From Pardosa pseudoannulata (lineage: Eukaryota; Arthropoda; Arachnida; Araneae; Lycosidae): a stretch of 64,000 nucleotides of DNA. Within the stretch, counting starts at the first letter, position 1; every line of letters starts with the position of its first letter. Both the position numbers and the translations under genes were made by a program. Below the pieces are notes generated by a model that saw only the letters and a list, made by a program, of their open reading frames with translations, did not search any database and had not been told where the DNA came from. Shown one piece after another: positions 10,154 through 24,288 of the stretch. The stretch covers positions 63,520,578 through 63,584,577 of the forward strand of contig CM063500.1 of assembly GCA_032207245.1 (NCBI GenBank). Reading direction: 5' to 3'.

Positions 10154-12477
10154 TCCTCATCGTTTACCTTTTGGTGTTTTACAGTAGGATCCATGGGTGT
10201 TGATGCTCCCTTTACCAGGTTTAATTTGAATTCCTCCAGAATTTCTTCTATGTAGGCAGTCTGATCTAATGTTAAGGTGCCATCAGCATGCTTCTGGATC
10301 TTCATAGATAATATTTCACTGGCTTCACCAAGGTCTTTCGCCTTGAATCTTTGCGCAACCTTATGCTTAAATACAGTTATTTCCTCTGGATTCCCTACGA
10401 TTAACATGTCATCTACATAAATACCAAGATATAAGGATTTGTTTGGATGGTAATAAATGCATGGATCACATTTTGAGCGTGACAGTCCACAATTCTTTAA
10501 GAAAGTATCAAAGCACTCATTCCATTGTCTCCCTGATTGTTTTAAACCATACAAGCTTCTTTTTAAATGACACACTAAATGCTCTTTACCTTGCTTTTGA
10601 GTTCCTTCAGGTTGTATCATGTATATGTCTTCCTTGAGTAAACCATTTAGATAGGCCGCCGTAATATCCATTTGGTGAATTGCCATTTGTAACTCTACAG
10701 CGAGAGCCAAAAGGATTCTCATGGATTTTATCTTTAGAACAGGGGAGAAAGTTTCTGTGAAATCTCTGCCAGGAACTTGGGAGTAGCCTTTTGCTACCAC
10801 TCGAGCTTTATATTTTATCACTTCTCCTTCAGCATTCTGCTTTACTTTGAATACCCATTTGCATCCTATGGGCTTAATGCCGGCTGGCTTTGGAACCAAC
10901 TCCCATGTATGGTTTTCGTGTAAATTGGACAATTCGTCCTCCATGGCTTCTTTCCACATTTCTGCATTCGGAGAACTCATTGCCTCTTTTATAGTGGTCG
11001 GGTTATCACAGGTGTTGACAGCAGGTTGTTCTTCACAAGTAACTTTGTATAGCACTGGATCCCCATAATAAGTTTTGGGTCTCCTTTCTCTGGTGCTTTT
11101 TCTGACCTCAATTGGGTATTTCTCACTGGTTTCAGATTCTCCCGATATTGTTGGTTCTGTATCTTCACTTTCTTCTACTGTGTCATCTATTATGGCTTCA
11201 GTGTGATCAGCTTCTGTGGTGGTACAACTAATGGGTACTTCAAATGGGACTACATTTGCTTCAGTGTCCGAATTACACCCAAGATTTAAATTTAAGATTA
11301 ATTCCCTCATCTTTTCTTGACTAGCTGTCTGGCTCCTCCTCAATGGAAAAACGTTCTCTTCAAATTTGACGTTCCTGCTCAATAGAAACTTCTCTTCTTC
11401 GATGTTCCAGAGCTTATATCCCTTTACACCTTCAGGATATCCAATGAAAACACATTCTTGAGCACGTTTTCCTAATTTCCCTCTTTGCTGTGACTTATCA
11501 TTTTGAACGAAGACTCTGCAACCAAAGATTCTCAAGTGACCAATTTGCACAGGCTTCTTTGTCCAAAGCTCTTCAGGTATGCTTCCCTGGATAGCTTTTG
11601 ATGGACACTTGTTGCGCAAATAGCAGGCGGTAGTCACGGCATCTGCCCACAGTTCATGGGGAATGTGAGAGTCCAGGAGGAGACATCTAGTCATGTCAAA
11701 TAAAGTGTGGTTCATTTTTTCGGCGACTCCATTTTGTTCTGGTGTCCGAGGAACTGTAAGTTGCCTTGTTATCCCATTTTTCATTAAGAAATCATCAAAT
11801 TCCTTGCTAACATATTCGCCTCCATTATCACTTCGTAGAGTAGTGATTCTGAGTCCGTGGAAATTTTCAGCACATGTTTTGTATTCGATGAATTTTTCAA
11901 GGACTTGATCTTTAGATTTCATGGGTTTAACCACAACGTACCTTGAATAGTCATCAACAAAGGTAACAATGTACTTTGATCCACCTTTTGATGTAGGTGT
12001 GATAGGTCCGATTACGTCACTGTGTATCAACTGAAGTACTCTCGTTGAACGTTCAGTTTTTTCCTTAGGGAATGGAGTCTTCTTCATTTTTCCCAAGACG
12101 CATGTTGAGCAGACAGTTTCTCGTTCTGGGATTTCCTTGCACGCCTTGTTAGAATCGTCCCTTTTTAAAAGTTTCTTAACAGCATCATTATGTAAATGTC
12201 CTAATCTTCCATGCATAATTTCTTCATGTTTAGAAAGGTAGATTTTGTGCGTTTGTTCTTCTTCAATTTTGTATAATCTTCCTTGCCTGTGTGCTGTGAG
12301 GATAACCTTATCTTTTTGTCTAGGGTCCCTTATGGTTGCTTTGCCTTTCTCAAAGGAAACAATCATTCCCATCTCTTCTATTCTTCCCACTGAAAGAAGG
12401 TTACCATCAAGCTTGGGGACATACAGGACATTTGCTAGGTGAATGGCATCTTTTCCGCATTTTCTGACAGGATTCAA
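10042..12477 (-). pseudogene. Copia pol: integrase and reverse transcriptase
   Basis: A long frame of 811 residues. It opens within the GAG-pre-integrase region, with the HHCC zinc finger (HGRLGHLH and CSTC). The integrase core follows with aspartates in HSDVIGPI and LRSDNGGEY and glutamate in PEQNGVAEKMN, a D,D35E arrangement. After the variable linker comes reverse transcriptase: KWVFKVKQNAEGEVIKYKAR, QMDITAAYLNG, LKRSLYGLKQS, and the catalytic YVDDMLIVG. Integrase joins the DNA copy to the genome; reverse transcriptase makes that copy. The frame is broken from gag-protease at about 12480 and from RNase H at about 10100, so the copy is not functional although its catalytic residues remain. 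Confidence 0.93.
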
Positions 12478-13210
12478 AACAATGTCTCCTATGCCAGAAA
12501 CTTCGATTTTTTTCAGAATTTGCTACCTCAACATGGGATTTCGCTGATGCTAAGTTTGAGAACCTCTGCCTTTGAGAACACATGTGTTCAGTGGCCGCAC
12601 TATCCAAATACCAATCGCAGACGGGTTTCTCACCACAAGAATCAACAAATAAAGCTTGATGTACATTAGAAACCATTTTTGCATGTGGTGTTTTAGCAGC
12701 AGAGCAGTTTCTTGCAATGTGACCCCACTCACCACAAGAAAAGCAACGGGTTTTTCTGTCATTATTTCGCTGTTTCTGTAGTGGCTGCATTGTTTTAGCT
12801 CTGTACTTATCTCCAGTTTTGAGGGCTTTCTCTCCCATGACCTCACTTGTAGCGACTTCTGGTTTCGGTTCTGTGTAGCGCAGTAACTTTTTCTCTTTAA
12901 CGATGAGGCGCGACTTCACGGTTTGAGTTGACAACTTATCTTCTTCGCGTTCTAGGTTAAGGATGAAGCCTTCATATTCTTTGGGCAAACCCATTAACGT
13001 AATTAGAGCAACTTCTCTGTCCGCAAATCCGTGGCCGCAAGATGATACCTTTCGGTGAAGGTCCGTCAATCGACTTAGATAAGAACTGACGCTTTCACCA
13101 GGTCGTAAAGTTACGTTAAAAAGTTCCTTTAAAAGTTGTAGAGAATGCAACAATCCAAATTTCGTGTGGATGTCTTTTAAAATATCCCACGCTTTTTTCG
13201 CTCTTTCACA
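12407..13210 (-). pseudogene. Copia gag C-terminal part and protease
   Basis: The second half of gag, beyond the BEL/Pao insertion. It carries the UBN2-type gag helices (LRPGESVSSYLSRLTDLH), the zinc knuckle CFSCGEWGHIARNC (a good CCHC), then the protease region WYLDSAATEHM. The usual Copia active site is D-S-G; here the glycine is alanine, which would be expected to weaken or abolish activity. Coding starts at about 13210, directly against the BEL/Pao target duplication GTCGG. The frame is lost at about 12480 before integrase. Confidence 0.88.
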
Positions 13211-13215
13211 GTCGG
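13211..13215 (+). other. Left target site duplication of BEL/Pao (GTCGG)
   Basis: GTCGG lies immediately before the 5' LTR and again at 17998-18002 after the 3' LTR. Removing one copy and the element rejoins the Copia gag reading frame. Confidence 0.92.
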
Positions 13216-13573
13216 TGTGGGAAATCCCCCGGCATACTAACTGCGAACTGACTGTAACTGTGACGAACTAACTCAGTGTCGGTGTCTGCCGCGAATGTGT
13301 AAACAGTCGAGATGAACTCTCGCTAGCCTTTCCTTTTAAATGTACATAGTTTTCTGTAATTCTTTTTAAATGTATATAAATTTTATTCTTTTTTCACCAA
13401 TGTATTCGAGCCATTAATGCCAAACACGGAGTCAAAGTGTTTATGCAAGAACAATACAGCCCGGCCCGGGACAAATGGACAAGAAGCAGTACCATCGGAA
13501 ATTTGGAGGTAAGGCTTCTTTGCTTTACCTGTTGATTTAATTGTGCTGTATTCTCTTGTGGTCTTTTACGACA
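13216..13573 (+). repeat. BEL/Pao 5' LTR
   Basis: It starts TGTGGGAAATCCCCCGGC and ends TTTTACGACA. Just after it, ACTGGCATCCCTGCCGGGAT is the likely primer-binding site (TGG plus 3' tRNA complement); the tRNA was not identified. Confidence 0.92.
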
Positions 13574-13663
13574 ACTGGCATCCCTGCCGGGATTCGGGCT
13601 AATATTGAAAATTATTGATTTTTAAACACTTTTGAAATCGAAATCGAAACTTTGTAGTTAAAA

Positions 13664-15028
13664 ATGGCTGATGATGAGATTGCTCGAATAAAAAAGAGAA
13701 GGGGAATAATAAGAACGTCGGTTACTAAGCAAATAAAAATTATAGAAGCCGAATTAAACAAAGAAACAATTTTGGACACTTTAGAAGAATCTTTAGAACT
13801 TTTGATTGAACACGTTAAAGAACTAGAATCCCTAGATGGGGAATTGCAGAAAATTATAGATCCTAAAGAAATTGACGCGGACATAAATACATCAATCTAA
13901 TATAAGGAAAAAATAATTACTTGTAAATTTAAAGCTCGAAAGAAAATACACACATTATCAGAATCGAAAACGAAATCTGCCAAAATTACACCCGATACCA
14001 GTCTTAAGAATTCATCATTAGAGAATGAGTTTCAAGATAAAATGCAGATTAAATTACCCAAGCTGTCTATTCAGAAATTTTACGGCGAAATAAGCCAATG
14101 GCTTAGTTTTTGGAATTCATTCGAGTCTGCGATACACAATAATGCGTCTTTAGACAAGACAAGTAAATTTAATTATTTGAAGGCCTATTTGGGTGGAACT
14201 GCTCTTCATACTGTTGAAGGTTATGCTATAACGCCGGAAAATTATGACAACGCCATTTCTTGTCTAAAAGAAAGATTCGGGCGATCAGAAATTTTGATAA
14301 ACCAACACATTTCAAATATTTTGGCTATCCCACCATTGAAAAATTCAAGTGATATTAAATCATTTCGAAAGCTTTATGACAGAATTGTAACCGAAACTAG
14401 AAGTTTAGAATCTTTAAAAGTCAAACCGAATGATTATTCAGCTGTTTTATGCCCATTGTTATTGAAAATGCTCCCTCATGATTTACTTTTGGAGTTTCAC
14501 AAAGAAGTGCAAAATTCGAATTATGAAGTAAATAAATTAATAGAATTTTTATCAAAGCAATTGATTGCACGAGAAAGATCGTCCCTTTCGAAAACCGAAA
14601 ATCAGAATACTTTCCCAGATCGCAGACAGCATTTCCGCTATGAGGAACAAAATGAAAAAAGTAAAACAACTGCCGCCGATCTTTTCAGTTCTGAATTGAG
14701 AGGCAATAACTTTTCGCCATGTGTGTTTTGCAGTAATTATCATGAGTCAGCGGACGATTGCTTACATGCTTTAAATTTAACTATTGATGAAAGAAAAAAT
14801 ATCCTGGTTAAACGTGGCGCCTGCTTTCGTTGCACTGGAAAGCATTTGAGTAAACAATGCCAGAAACGCGTTCGTTGCAAACACTGCAATAAAAGGCATT
14901 TATCGATTTTATGTTTTTATTCAAACAATAAAAAGAAAAATGAAATTTCTAATGAAACCACTGATGAAAAAACCTGTGAAAATAGTGTGTTGATGAACAG
15001 TTCTTGTTCAAAGGAAGTTCTTTTATAG
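13664..15028 (+). pseudogene. BEL/Pao gag with zinc knuckles
   Basis: The frame begins MADDEIARIKKRRGIIRTS, is interrupted by a TAA at 13898-13900, and is open again to a TAG at 15026-15028. The N-terminus is a charged coiled-coil-like helix. From about 14042 comes the DUF1759 capsid-like domain (LPKLSIQKFYGEISQWLSFW). The C-terminus has two knuckles: CFRCTGKHLSKQC and CKHCNKRHLSILC. BEL elements usually make gag and pol as one polyprotein, and here gag and pol are indeed in the same frame, separated only by the TAG. The two stops make this copy defective unless read through. Confidence 0.87.
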
Positions 15029-17581
15029 ACTTTAATTGTATGTATTAATGGGAACAACTCGAGTAATTTTTTGAGGAAAATTTTAGATTTAGGTTCACAA
15101 AAATCCTACGTCAGTAAGTATGTGGCTGAAAAAATGAAATTAAAGTGTATTGGAGAGGAAACAATTACTCATGGGTTATTCGGAGGAATAGAGAAAAGTG
15201 AAAGGCATAAGAAATACTCTATTAAGTTAAGCAATATAGATAAGAGTTTCACTTTTGAAATAGAAGTAATGGATCAAAAGAAAATATGTGCCCCTATTCC
15301 TAAATTGAAAAATCTTGAATGTATTGAAGAATTGAAAGAGTTGGGAATATTTTTAAGTGATATTGCCATTAATGAAAACTGTTGCTTATTTGAAAATAAT
15401 CCAAACGAAATTCATTCTTTGCTAGGAGCAGATTGTGCCAGTAAACTATTAACTGGGGAAGTCAAGAATTTATCAAATGGGATGCTGGCTATGAGAACGA
15501 ACTTAGGCTGGACTACTCTAGGAAATTCGGGAGAGGAAAAAACGAAGAATTCTAACATTTTGTTATCGCTTCATACAACTAGCTTTGACATATCTGATTA
15601 TTGGTCTCTTGATACAATTGGCATTCGTGACCCAGGGACTAAGATGTTAAGGTCAGATCTTGAAAGGGCAGCAAAAGATCATTTTCTTCCGACTGTTACT
15701 AGGGATGAAGAGGGGAGGTATTCAGTTAGTCTACCTTGGATTGAAGATCACCCCCCGCTGTCGAGTTGCAGGAGTCTAGCGGAAAAGAGACTAGCTAGTT
15801 GCGTGAAATCTTTGGAACGAACGGGAAGGTTGACCGATTACGAGAAGGTTTTCAAAGACTGGTTAGCTGAAGGTATCATCGAGGAAGTTCCTCTCTCTCA
15901 TAATTTAAAAAATGAACATTTTTTACCGCATCGTCCCGTGTTTAAGGACAATTCCATGACAACTAAGGTGAGACCAGTATTTGATGGTTCCGCCAAAGAA
16001 AAGAATTTCCCCTCTTTGAATGATTGTGTAGAAAAAGGGCCTAATCTCATTGAACTGATACCAACCGTAATGAACAGATTTCGTCTTAAGAAGTACGGTG
16101 TAACTGCCGATATTGAGAAGGCTTTCCTGCAGATTGGCCTCTGCCCCAACGACAGACCATTCCTGAAGTTTCTGTGGTGGGAGCAAGGTAAGAAAGAAAA
16201 TCTTAAGATATTTTGGCATAAACGGGTAGTTTTTGGAATTTCTTCAAGCCCCTTTTTACTCGGTGCGACTCTTGAATACCATCTTGACAGAGAGAGAGTC
16301 CCTGTTCATTTGCAGGAAACTGCTCGGAAGCTAAAAAATTCTTTCTACGTCGACAACTGCGTTCTTAGTGTTGATAGCCCGGAAGAATTGTCAAAATTGA
16401 TATCGGAAGCACAGGCTCTGTTGAGCACAGCCAAATTCCATCCCCGAGGGTGGGAGCTTACTTCTTTAGCTTTTAAAAAGGAAAGTGGAGAAGGCATATC
16501 TGTCATTTACTGGTCAGATTCAGCGAATGGTTTATATGGGATCAAGAGAACTAAGACTTGGGCTACATTTGTGGACAATCGAGTTCAACAAATACGAGGA
16601 CTGAGTAATCCTGTTGATTGGAGACTTGTAGCGGGTCCCTTGAATCTTGCCGACCTCCCTTCACGAGGTTGCAACTCTCATGAACTGTTGAAAACCCGCT
16701 GGTGGGAGGGACCAAGATGGTTAAAGTTACCTTCAAATGAATGGCCTATCTCTAAAATTGATCCAGACCTGGAAATTGTTAACTCAGAGAAAATAAAAAC
16801 CATCGTGTCAGCCATTAACACCCAAGCAGATACTATCCAATATGCATCTCGAATTTCATTGTATCGCAAAATTGTAAGAACAATGGGTTGGATACAAAGA
16901 TTTTATCACAACTGCAAGAATAAAGAAGACAGGAAAAAGGGAAAATTGGATTTAGAAGAAATAGTTCGAGCCGAGAAAATAATTTTGAGAAAAGTCCAGG
17001 AACAATCATTTGAGGAAGTACGAAAGTTGCATTTGCAAACTTTCACAGACGACGATGGGTTGATTAAAGTAAAAAATAGAATTTTAATTGATGAGAAGAA
17101 ACTGCATATAAGATTTGCGTATAAACAAAAATTACGCCAAGATTTAAGGCTTCGGTTCAGAAGTGAATATTTGGGACAGTTAAGGGAATTTTCAAAACCT
17201 AGAAAAGAGTGTTTCGTCAAAGAAGGAGAAATCGTGCTGATCGGAGATTCCAATACCAAGAATATAGATTGGCCGCTGGCCAAAGTTATTAAAACTTTCC
17301 CCGGAAAAGATGGAAGAGTACGAGTGGTAGAGTTAAAGACAAAGAATGGAACTTTCCTACGGCGTGTCCAAAGACTTTACCCCTTGGAGATTAGTGAAAC
17401 TGAAAGTTCTCCAAAGCTCAACGTAACATCACCAATTGTAGACGACTACAATGAAGCTTGTCATAGGAATGATCCCTTAGAACCTGACAGTGAACATGAA
17501 GAGAATCTTTCTCGAGAACCTGAAGTTCGCCGTTCTGGGTATGGTCGCGTTCTGAAGGAACCCGACAAACTGAACTTGTGA
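15029..17581 (+). pseudogene. BEL/Pao pol: protease and reverse transcriptase, RNase H and integrase core deleted
   Basis: In frame with gag after the TAG at 15026. Blocks in order are retropepsin ILDLGSQKSYVS, a long linker (CLLGADCASKLL region), reverse transcriptase with VRPVFDGSAK, VTADIEKAFLQIGL, FGISSSPFLLGATLEYHL and the palm motif FYVDNCVLSV (YVDN where YVDD is usual), then PRGWELTS. There the sequence jumps to VIYWSDSANGL and the RNase H end FVDNRVQQIRGL, skipping much of the RNase H region. A second jump after ILIDEKK removes the integrase zinc finger and DDE core. The C-terminal integrase tail and LRRVQRLYPLE remain. The frame is open through both joins. Confidence 0.9.
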
Positions 17582-17639
17582 CATTCCATTTCTTCAGTTT
17601 GAGTTTTGGAAGGTATCTCAAAACTCAAAGGTGGGAGAA

Positions 17640-17997
17640 TGTGGGAAATCCCCCGGCATACTAACTGCGAACTGACTGTAACCGTGACGAACTAACTCAG
17701 TATCGGTGTCTGCCGCGAATGTGTAAACAGTCGAGATGAACTCTCGCTAGCCTTTAATTTTAAATGTACATAGTTTTCTGTAATTCTTTTTAAATGTATA
17801 TAAATTTTATTCTTTTTTCACCAATGTATTCGAGCCATTAATGCCAAACACGGAGTCAAAGTGTTTATGCAAGAACAATACAGCCCGGCCCGGGACAAAT
17901 GGACGAGAAGCAGTACCATCGAAAATTTGGAGGTAAGGCTTCTTTGCTTTACCTGTTGATTTAATTGTGCTGTATTCTCTTGTGGTCTTTTACGACA
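17640..17997 (+). repeat. BEL/Pao 3' LTR
   Basis: 358 bases, preceded by the purine-rich AAAGGTGGGAGAA, a polypurine tract. About 98% identical to the 5' LTR by eye. Followed by GTCGG (17998-18002). Confidence 0.92.
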
Positions 17998-18210
17998 GTC
18001 GGCAATGTCATCTAAAAACTGGTCTTCAACTACTAAGAATAGGTAGGTTAAGGCTTTCTCATTATTTTTCTTTTCTTCAGGCTTTAATTCAGTTCCATAA
18101 CCTGGATCAATCGCTTCCCAGCAATTTTTTTGTACTAAAACAGCTCGTACTCGAATTCTCCAAGCGTTGTAATTATCTCCGTCAAGTTTCTGAATCTTGA
18201 TATCTTCCAT
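17998..18210 (-). pseudogene. Copia gag N-terminal part, cut by the BEL/Pao insertion
   Basis: Starting at the ATG at 18208-18210, it encodes MEDIKIQKLDGDNYNAWRIR, the Copia gag N-terminus (DUF4219-type, followed by a UBN2 start), up to QFLDDIADC. The frame continues at 13210 once the BEL/Pao element is removed. Read past the junction it runs into BEL/Pao LTR sequence and gives nonsense residues. Confidence 0.9.
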
Positions 18211-18339
18211 CGCATCACTTCCAACGTGTTAGGCTTAGCTTCGCCGGCGCTGTGGATGTTACTTTTTTTCTTTCAGAAAAATCAAAATATCGTCTTCATT
18301 TCTGCCAAAAAACTTCTTTAGAGCTTCGTGCTGATAACG
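18211..18339 (-). other. Copia 5' leader and candidate primer-binding site
   Basis: On the minus strand the LTR end GCATCA is followed by CGTTATCAGCACGAAGC. Copia elements often use an internal initiator-tRNA fragment with a TTATCAG core here; this assignment is tentative. Confidence 0.45.
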
Positions 18340-18512
18340 TGATGCAAAAATATTACTAAAGGCAGATATATTTTGATAAATAGAAGAGAAAAAAGTGTAA
18401 GCAAGCCAACACACGCAATTCTACAGAGATTACTTATTTATTAACTTAATGTAATGTTGCCAAAACAGGAAATACATATGCTATACAGAATAAATAAAGA
18501 AAAAAACACTGA
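18340..18512 (-). repeat. Copia 5' LTR, part 1 (split)
   Basis: The first 173 bases of the LTR on +, ending with the TGA (18510-18512) duplicated by the 5.6-kb insertion. It resumes at 24115. Confidence 0.9.
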
Positions 18513-18555
18513 GGGCCATATTCACCAAAATCGGGGTATCCAGGATCAAATGAGG

Positions 18556-18641
18556 GATCAGGGAATCCGTAGATCAGCGATAACACTCAGTTAACTGTGA
18601 CTTAATTGGTATCATATGCTCCATCAGAGGATTCCCTGATC
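18556..18641. repeat. Subterminal hairpin of the 5.6-kb element
   Basis: GATCAGGGAATCC (18556-18568) and its exact reverse complement GGATTCCCTGATC (18629-18641) face each other across 60 bases. Such subterminal hairpins often lie near transposase-binding sites. Confidence 0.8.
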
Positions 18642-19879
18642 TACCGATCAACTGGCAAAAATTTTGTAAGCTATGTTTTGATTGGTCGGTGACCGAAATT
18701 CTCACCCGGTTGCGTACGCATCGTGTTATTTATATGGCGAAAATCTCAAGTCTTTAGTTTATAGTATTCGGCGCAATATTATTAATTTTACTTATGCTAA
18801 AGTTAATATATTATTTTTCCAAATCGTTCTAGTTAGCCAAAAATGATTCAAAGCATAGCATATTTAGCTCAGATTAAAATGTTATATTATACTTAAGATT
18901 TATTTTGATAAGAATTTAATGATTTTACAATTGACATTAATTTAATATAAATTTTTTACAATTGTGCATTACAAAATTTTCAACTGCTTTTTAAATCAAA
19001 ATTTGTTTTGTTGATCACCTTTTTAATTAATTTTTTTCTACACATAAATTTATAAAGAAACCTTGCCAATATCTCTTATACACATCTTACTCTTATACAC
19101 ATCTTTACTTTTATTAGCATTACTTTTATTAGCTAATTACTTTTATTTATTATTATTTTTTTTTACATTTTTAATGACTTGAAAAGGCATTATGAAACTT
19201 CACATCTTGTTTTATCCAAATTTTAGTTCAGCAAAGCAGCTAAATCTTACTCATTGATTTGGCATGGTTTGATTTTTTTTTAAATTTTACATTACATATA
19301 TTACATTAATAAAGTACTGAAAGTTATACTTTTTAAGTGAAAGTTGTCAACACTTCTTTAAGACTATGAACTTATTTTGATATTCTTTAGCATTAATGGA
19401 AAATCAAATGTCCAACTTTTAGTATATTTTCTTTCCTGCTTTCCTTGAAGAAACTCTGTTCAAATATATTCCTTTTATTTTTCACCTTTAAGGTCATGAA
19501 TACTAATAAAAATTTCTACTTACATCCTATTTAATTTATGACCTCTTCTATTCATCATTCTTTGAGGTTAATCAAAACAGTTTTAAATTTTTTAGAATGT
19601 GTTTAATGATTATACACATTTCTTGTAACATCATTATAGTTTAATTTTTAACCAATGTCTGATTTTAAAAAATTCCAAGAAATTCTAATAATTCATATAA
19701 AAAGATGATCAAATTAGCACAAAAAATATACTGATAATTTATCTGAACTATCTGTATCATACTTTTATTTGTTTCTACAGTCTGAGAGTACATATTCAAT
19801 TGTCATATTTAAGTTTCAGTTTAGCAGTTTAAATTATTTAGTATATAAAATTAACAAAAACTAACAAATATTTTACAGT

Positions 19880-23190
<3,311 letters not shown>

Positions 23191-23201
23191 TTTATTTTTA
23201 A

Positions 23202-23203
<2 letters not shown>

Positions 23204-23267
<64 letters not shown>
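23204..23267. repeat. (TA)n microsatellite
   Basis: About 30 uninterrupted TA units within the right half of the 5.6-kb element. Confidence 0.95.
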
Positions 23268-23269
<2 letters not shown>

Positions 23270-23759
23270 TCATAGCAAAATACAGATAATATTTACAATT
23301 ACAGATTATACTTAATTCTAAAATTTCATAATAAATAAATATAAGAGTAAAATTGGCTTCAAATTTAATATAATGTTCAAACATCAAATATTTTCATGTA
23401 TAAAACCAAAGAAAGGTAAATAATTTAAAATAAACAAACCAACAGTCAGCATGTTAATATATGAAAGAGATGTTGATGCACACAATTAACGGGCTTAGAT
23501 GAGCCACCGATATCTAAAATCATCCATAGGGGAAATATGGAATAGGCAAAAAGATCAATATAATTTTCAAAGGATAGTATATAATTAAGACAACATACCT
23601 TTCGTCATTCTAGTTAAGTTTGTAGCAAACAGCTGTACTGTACTTTTATTTAAAGACAACGCAACCGAAATATCATACAGTCGAAATAATTTGTTCATAG
23701 AAGTAAAAATTCCAAATCATTTGTTCTATGTACGGTCTACTAATAATTACAGTTTAAAG

Positions 23760-23850
23760 TTCAACGGCTACAAACATCCATGATTAGATTCGAAACGAAT
23801 ATCCGAATCTACCATTCGGCCATCGTTCGGCCATTTGTTCTATGTAAATG
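23760..23850 (-). mobile_element. tRNA-derived SINE fragment
   Basis: The segment with CGGCTACAAACATCCATG and the end CCATCGTTCGGCCAT matches the better-preserved SINE at 52030-52185 in part. It is truncated and diverged. Confidence 0.5.
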
Positions 23851-24114
23851 CACATATCTTTGCCGTTTTGTTCGAAATTCTTAAATATTCAAGATTTTTT
23901 CAAATCGGATAACTTATCCGCCATGTTTGTTTTCAACGCAGTGCGCATGCGTAAAATGTAGTATCCGTGGATTAGGCAATTAATCCTCCAAATTCGAGGG
24001 ATCAGAAATGAGGGATTAAAACGAGCTGAAAGCCGCGGATTCTCGTTGAGGAATACGAAAATGCTGATCCGCGGTTAGATCCGAGTGCTAAAATCGTGGA
24101 GAATATGGCCCTGA

Positions 24115-24178
24115 GGTAATAATCATAGCAATGCTTTGGCAGGTAAAAAGAACATGTAAGATTAATTTAGTTCTGACA
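24115..24178 (-). repeat. Copia 5' LTR, part 2 (split)
   Basis: It continues the LTR after the 5.6-kb insertion and ends GTTCTGACA at the element's outer edge. Confidence 0.9.
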
Positions 24179-24188
24179 CTAAATTCCC

Positions 24189-24288
24189 GATTGGCTGTGG
24201 CTATTACGTCAATAATCGGCGGGAATTTATTATTACAATTACCTCATTTAATTACAATAAAAGAACACTAGGCCGGATAGTATAAAAG
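24189..24288 (+). promoter_or_regulatory. Promoter-like cluster: inverted CCAAT, CRE-like site, TATA box
   Basis: Within 100 bases and right next to the Copia LTR edge lie GATTGG (inverted CCAAT, 24189-24194), TTACGTCA (CRE-like, 24204-24211) and TATAAAAG (24281-24288). Spacing and order are those of a classic promoter facing right. No gene was found downstream before the gap, so a transcript is unproven. The same cluster occurs at 29646-29745 in the second copy. Confidence 0.35.

Larger units (their letters stand above)
13216..17997 (+). mobile_element. BEL/Pao LTR retrotransposon (4782 bp), internally deleted
   Basis: Two 358-base LTRs (13216-13573 and 17640-17997) differ at about six sites. 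The 5-bp duplication GTCGG flanks them. The internal part carries a DUF1759-type gag, zinc knuckles, protease and a Pao-type reverse transcriptase in one frame. At 4.8 kb it is short: most of RNase H and the integrase catalytic core are missing, and two stops interrupt the frame. It is inserted in Copia gag in the opposite direction. A partial second copy lies at 27696-29054. Confidence 0.93.

Noticed and set aside
17818..17997. C-terminal part of the frame starting at Copia gag (RKRPQENTAQ onward)
   Set aside because: It is read-through into the antisense BEL/Pao LTR, not a real fusion protein.
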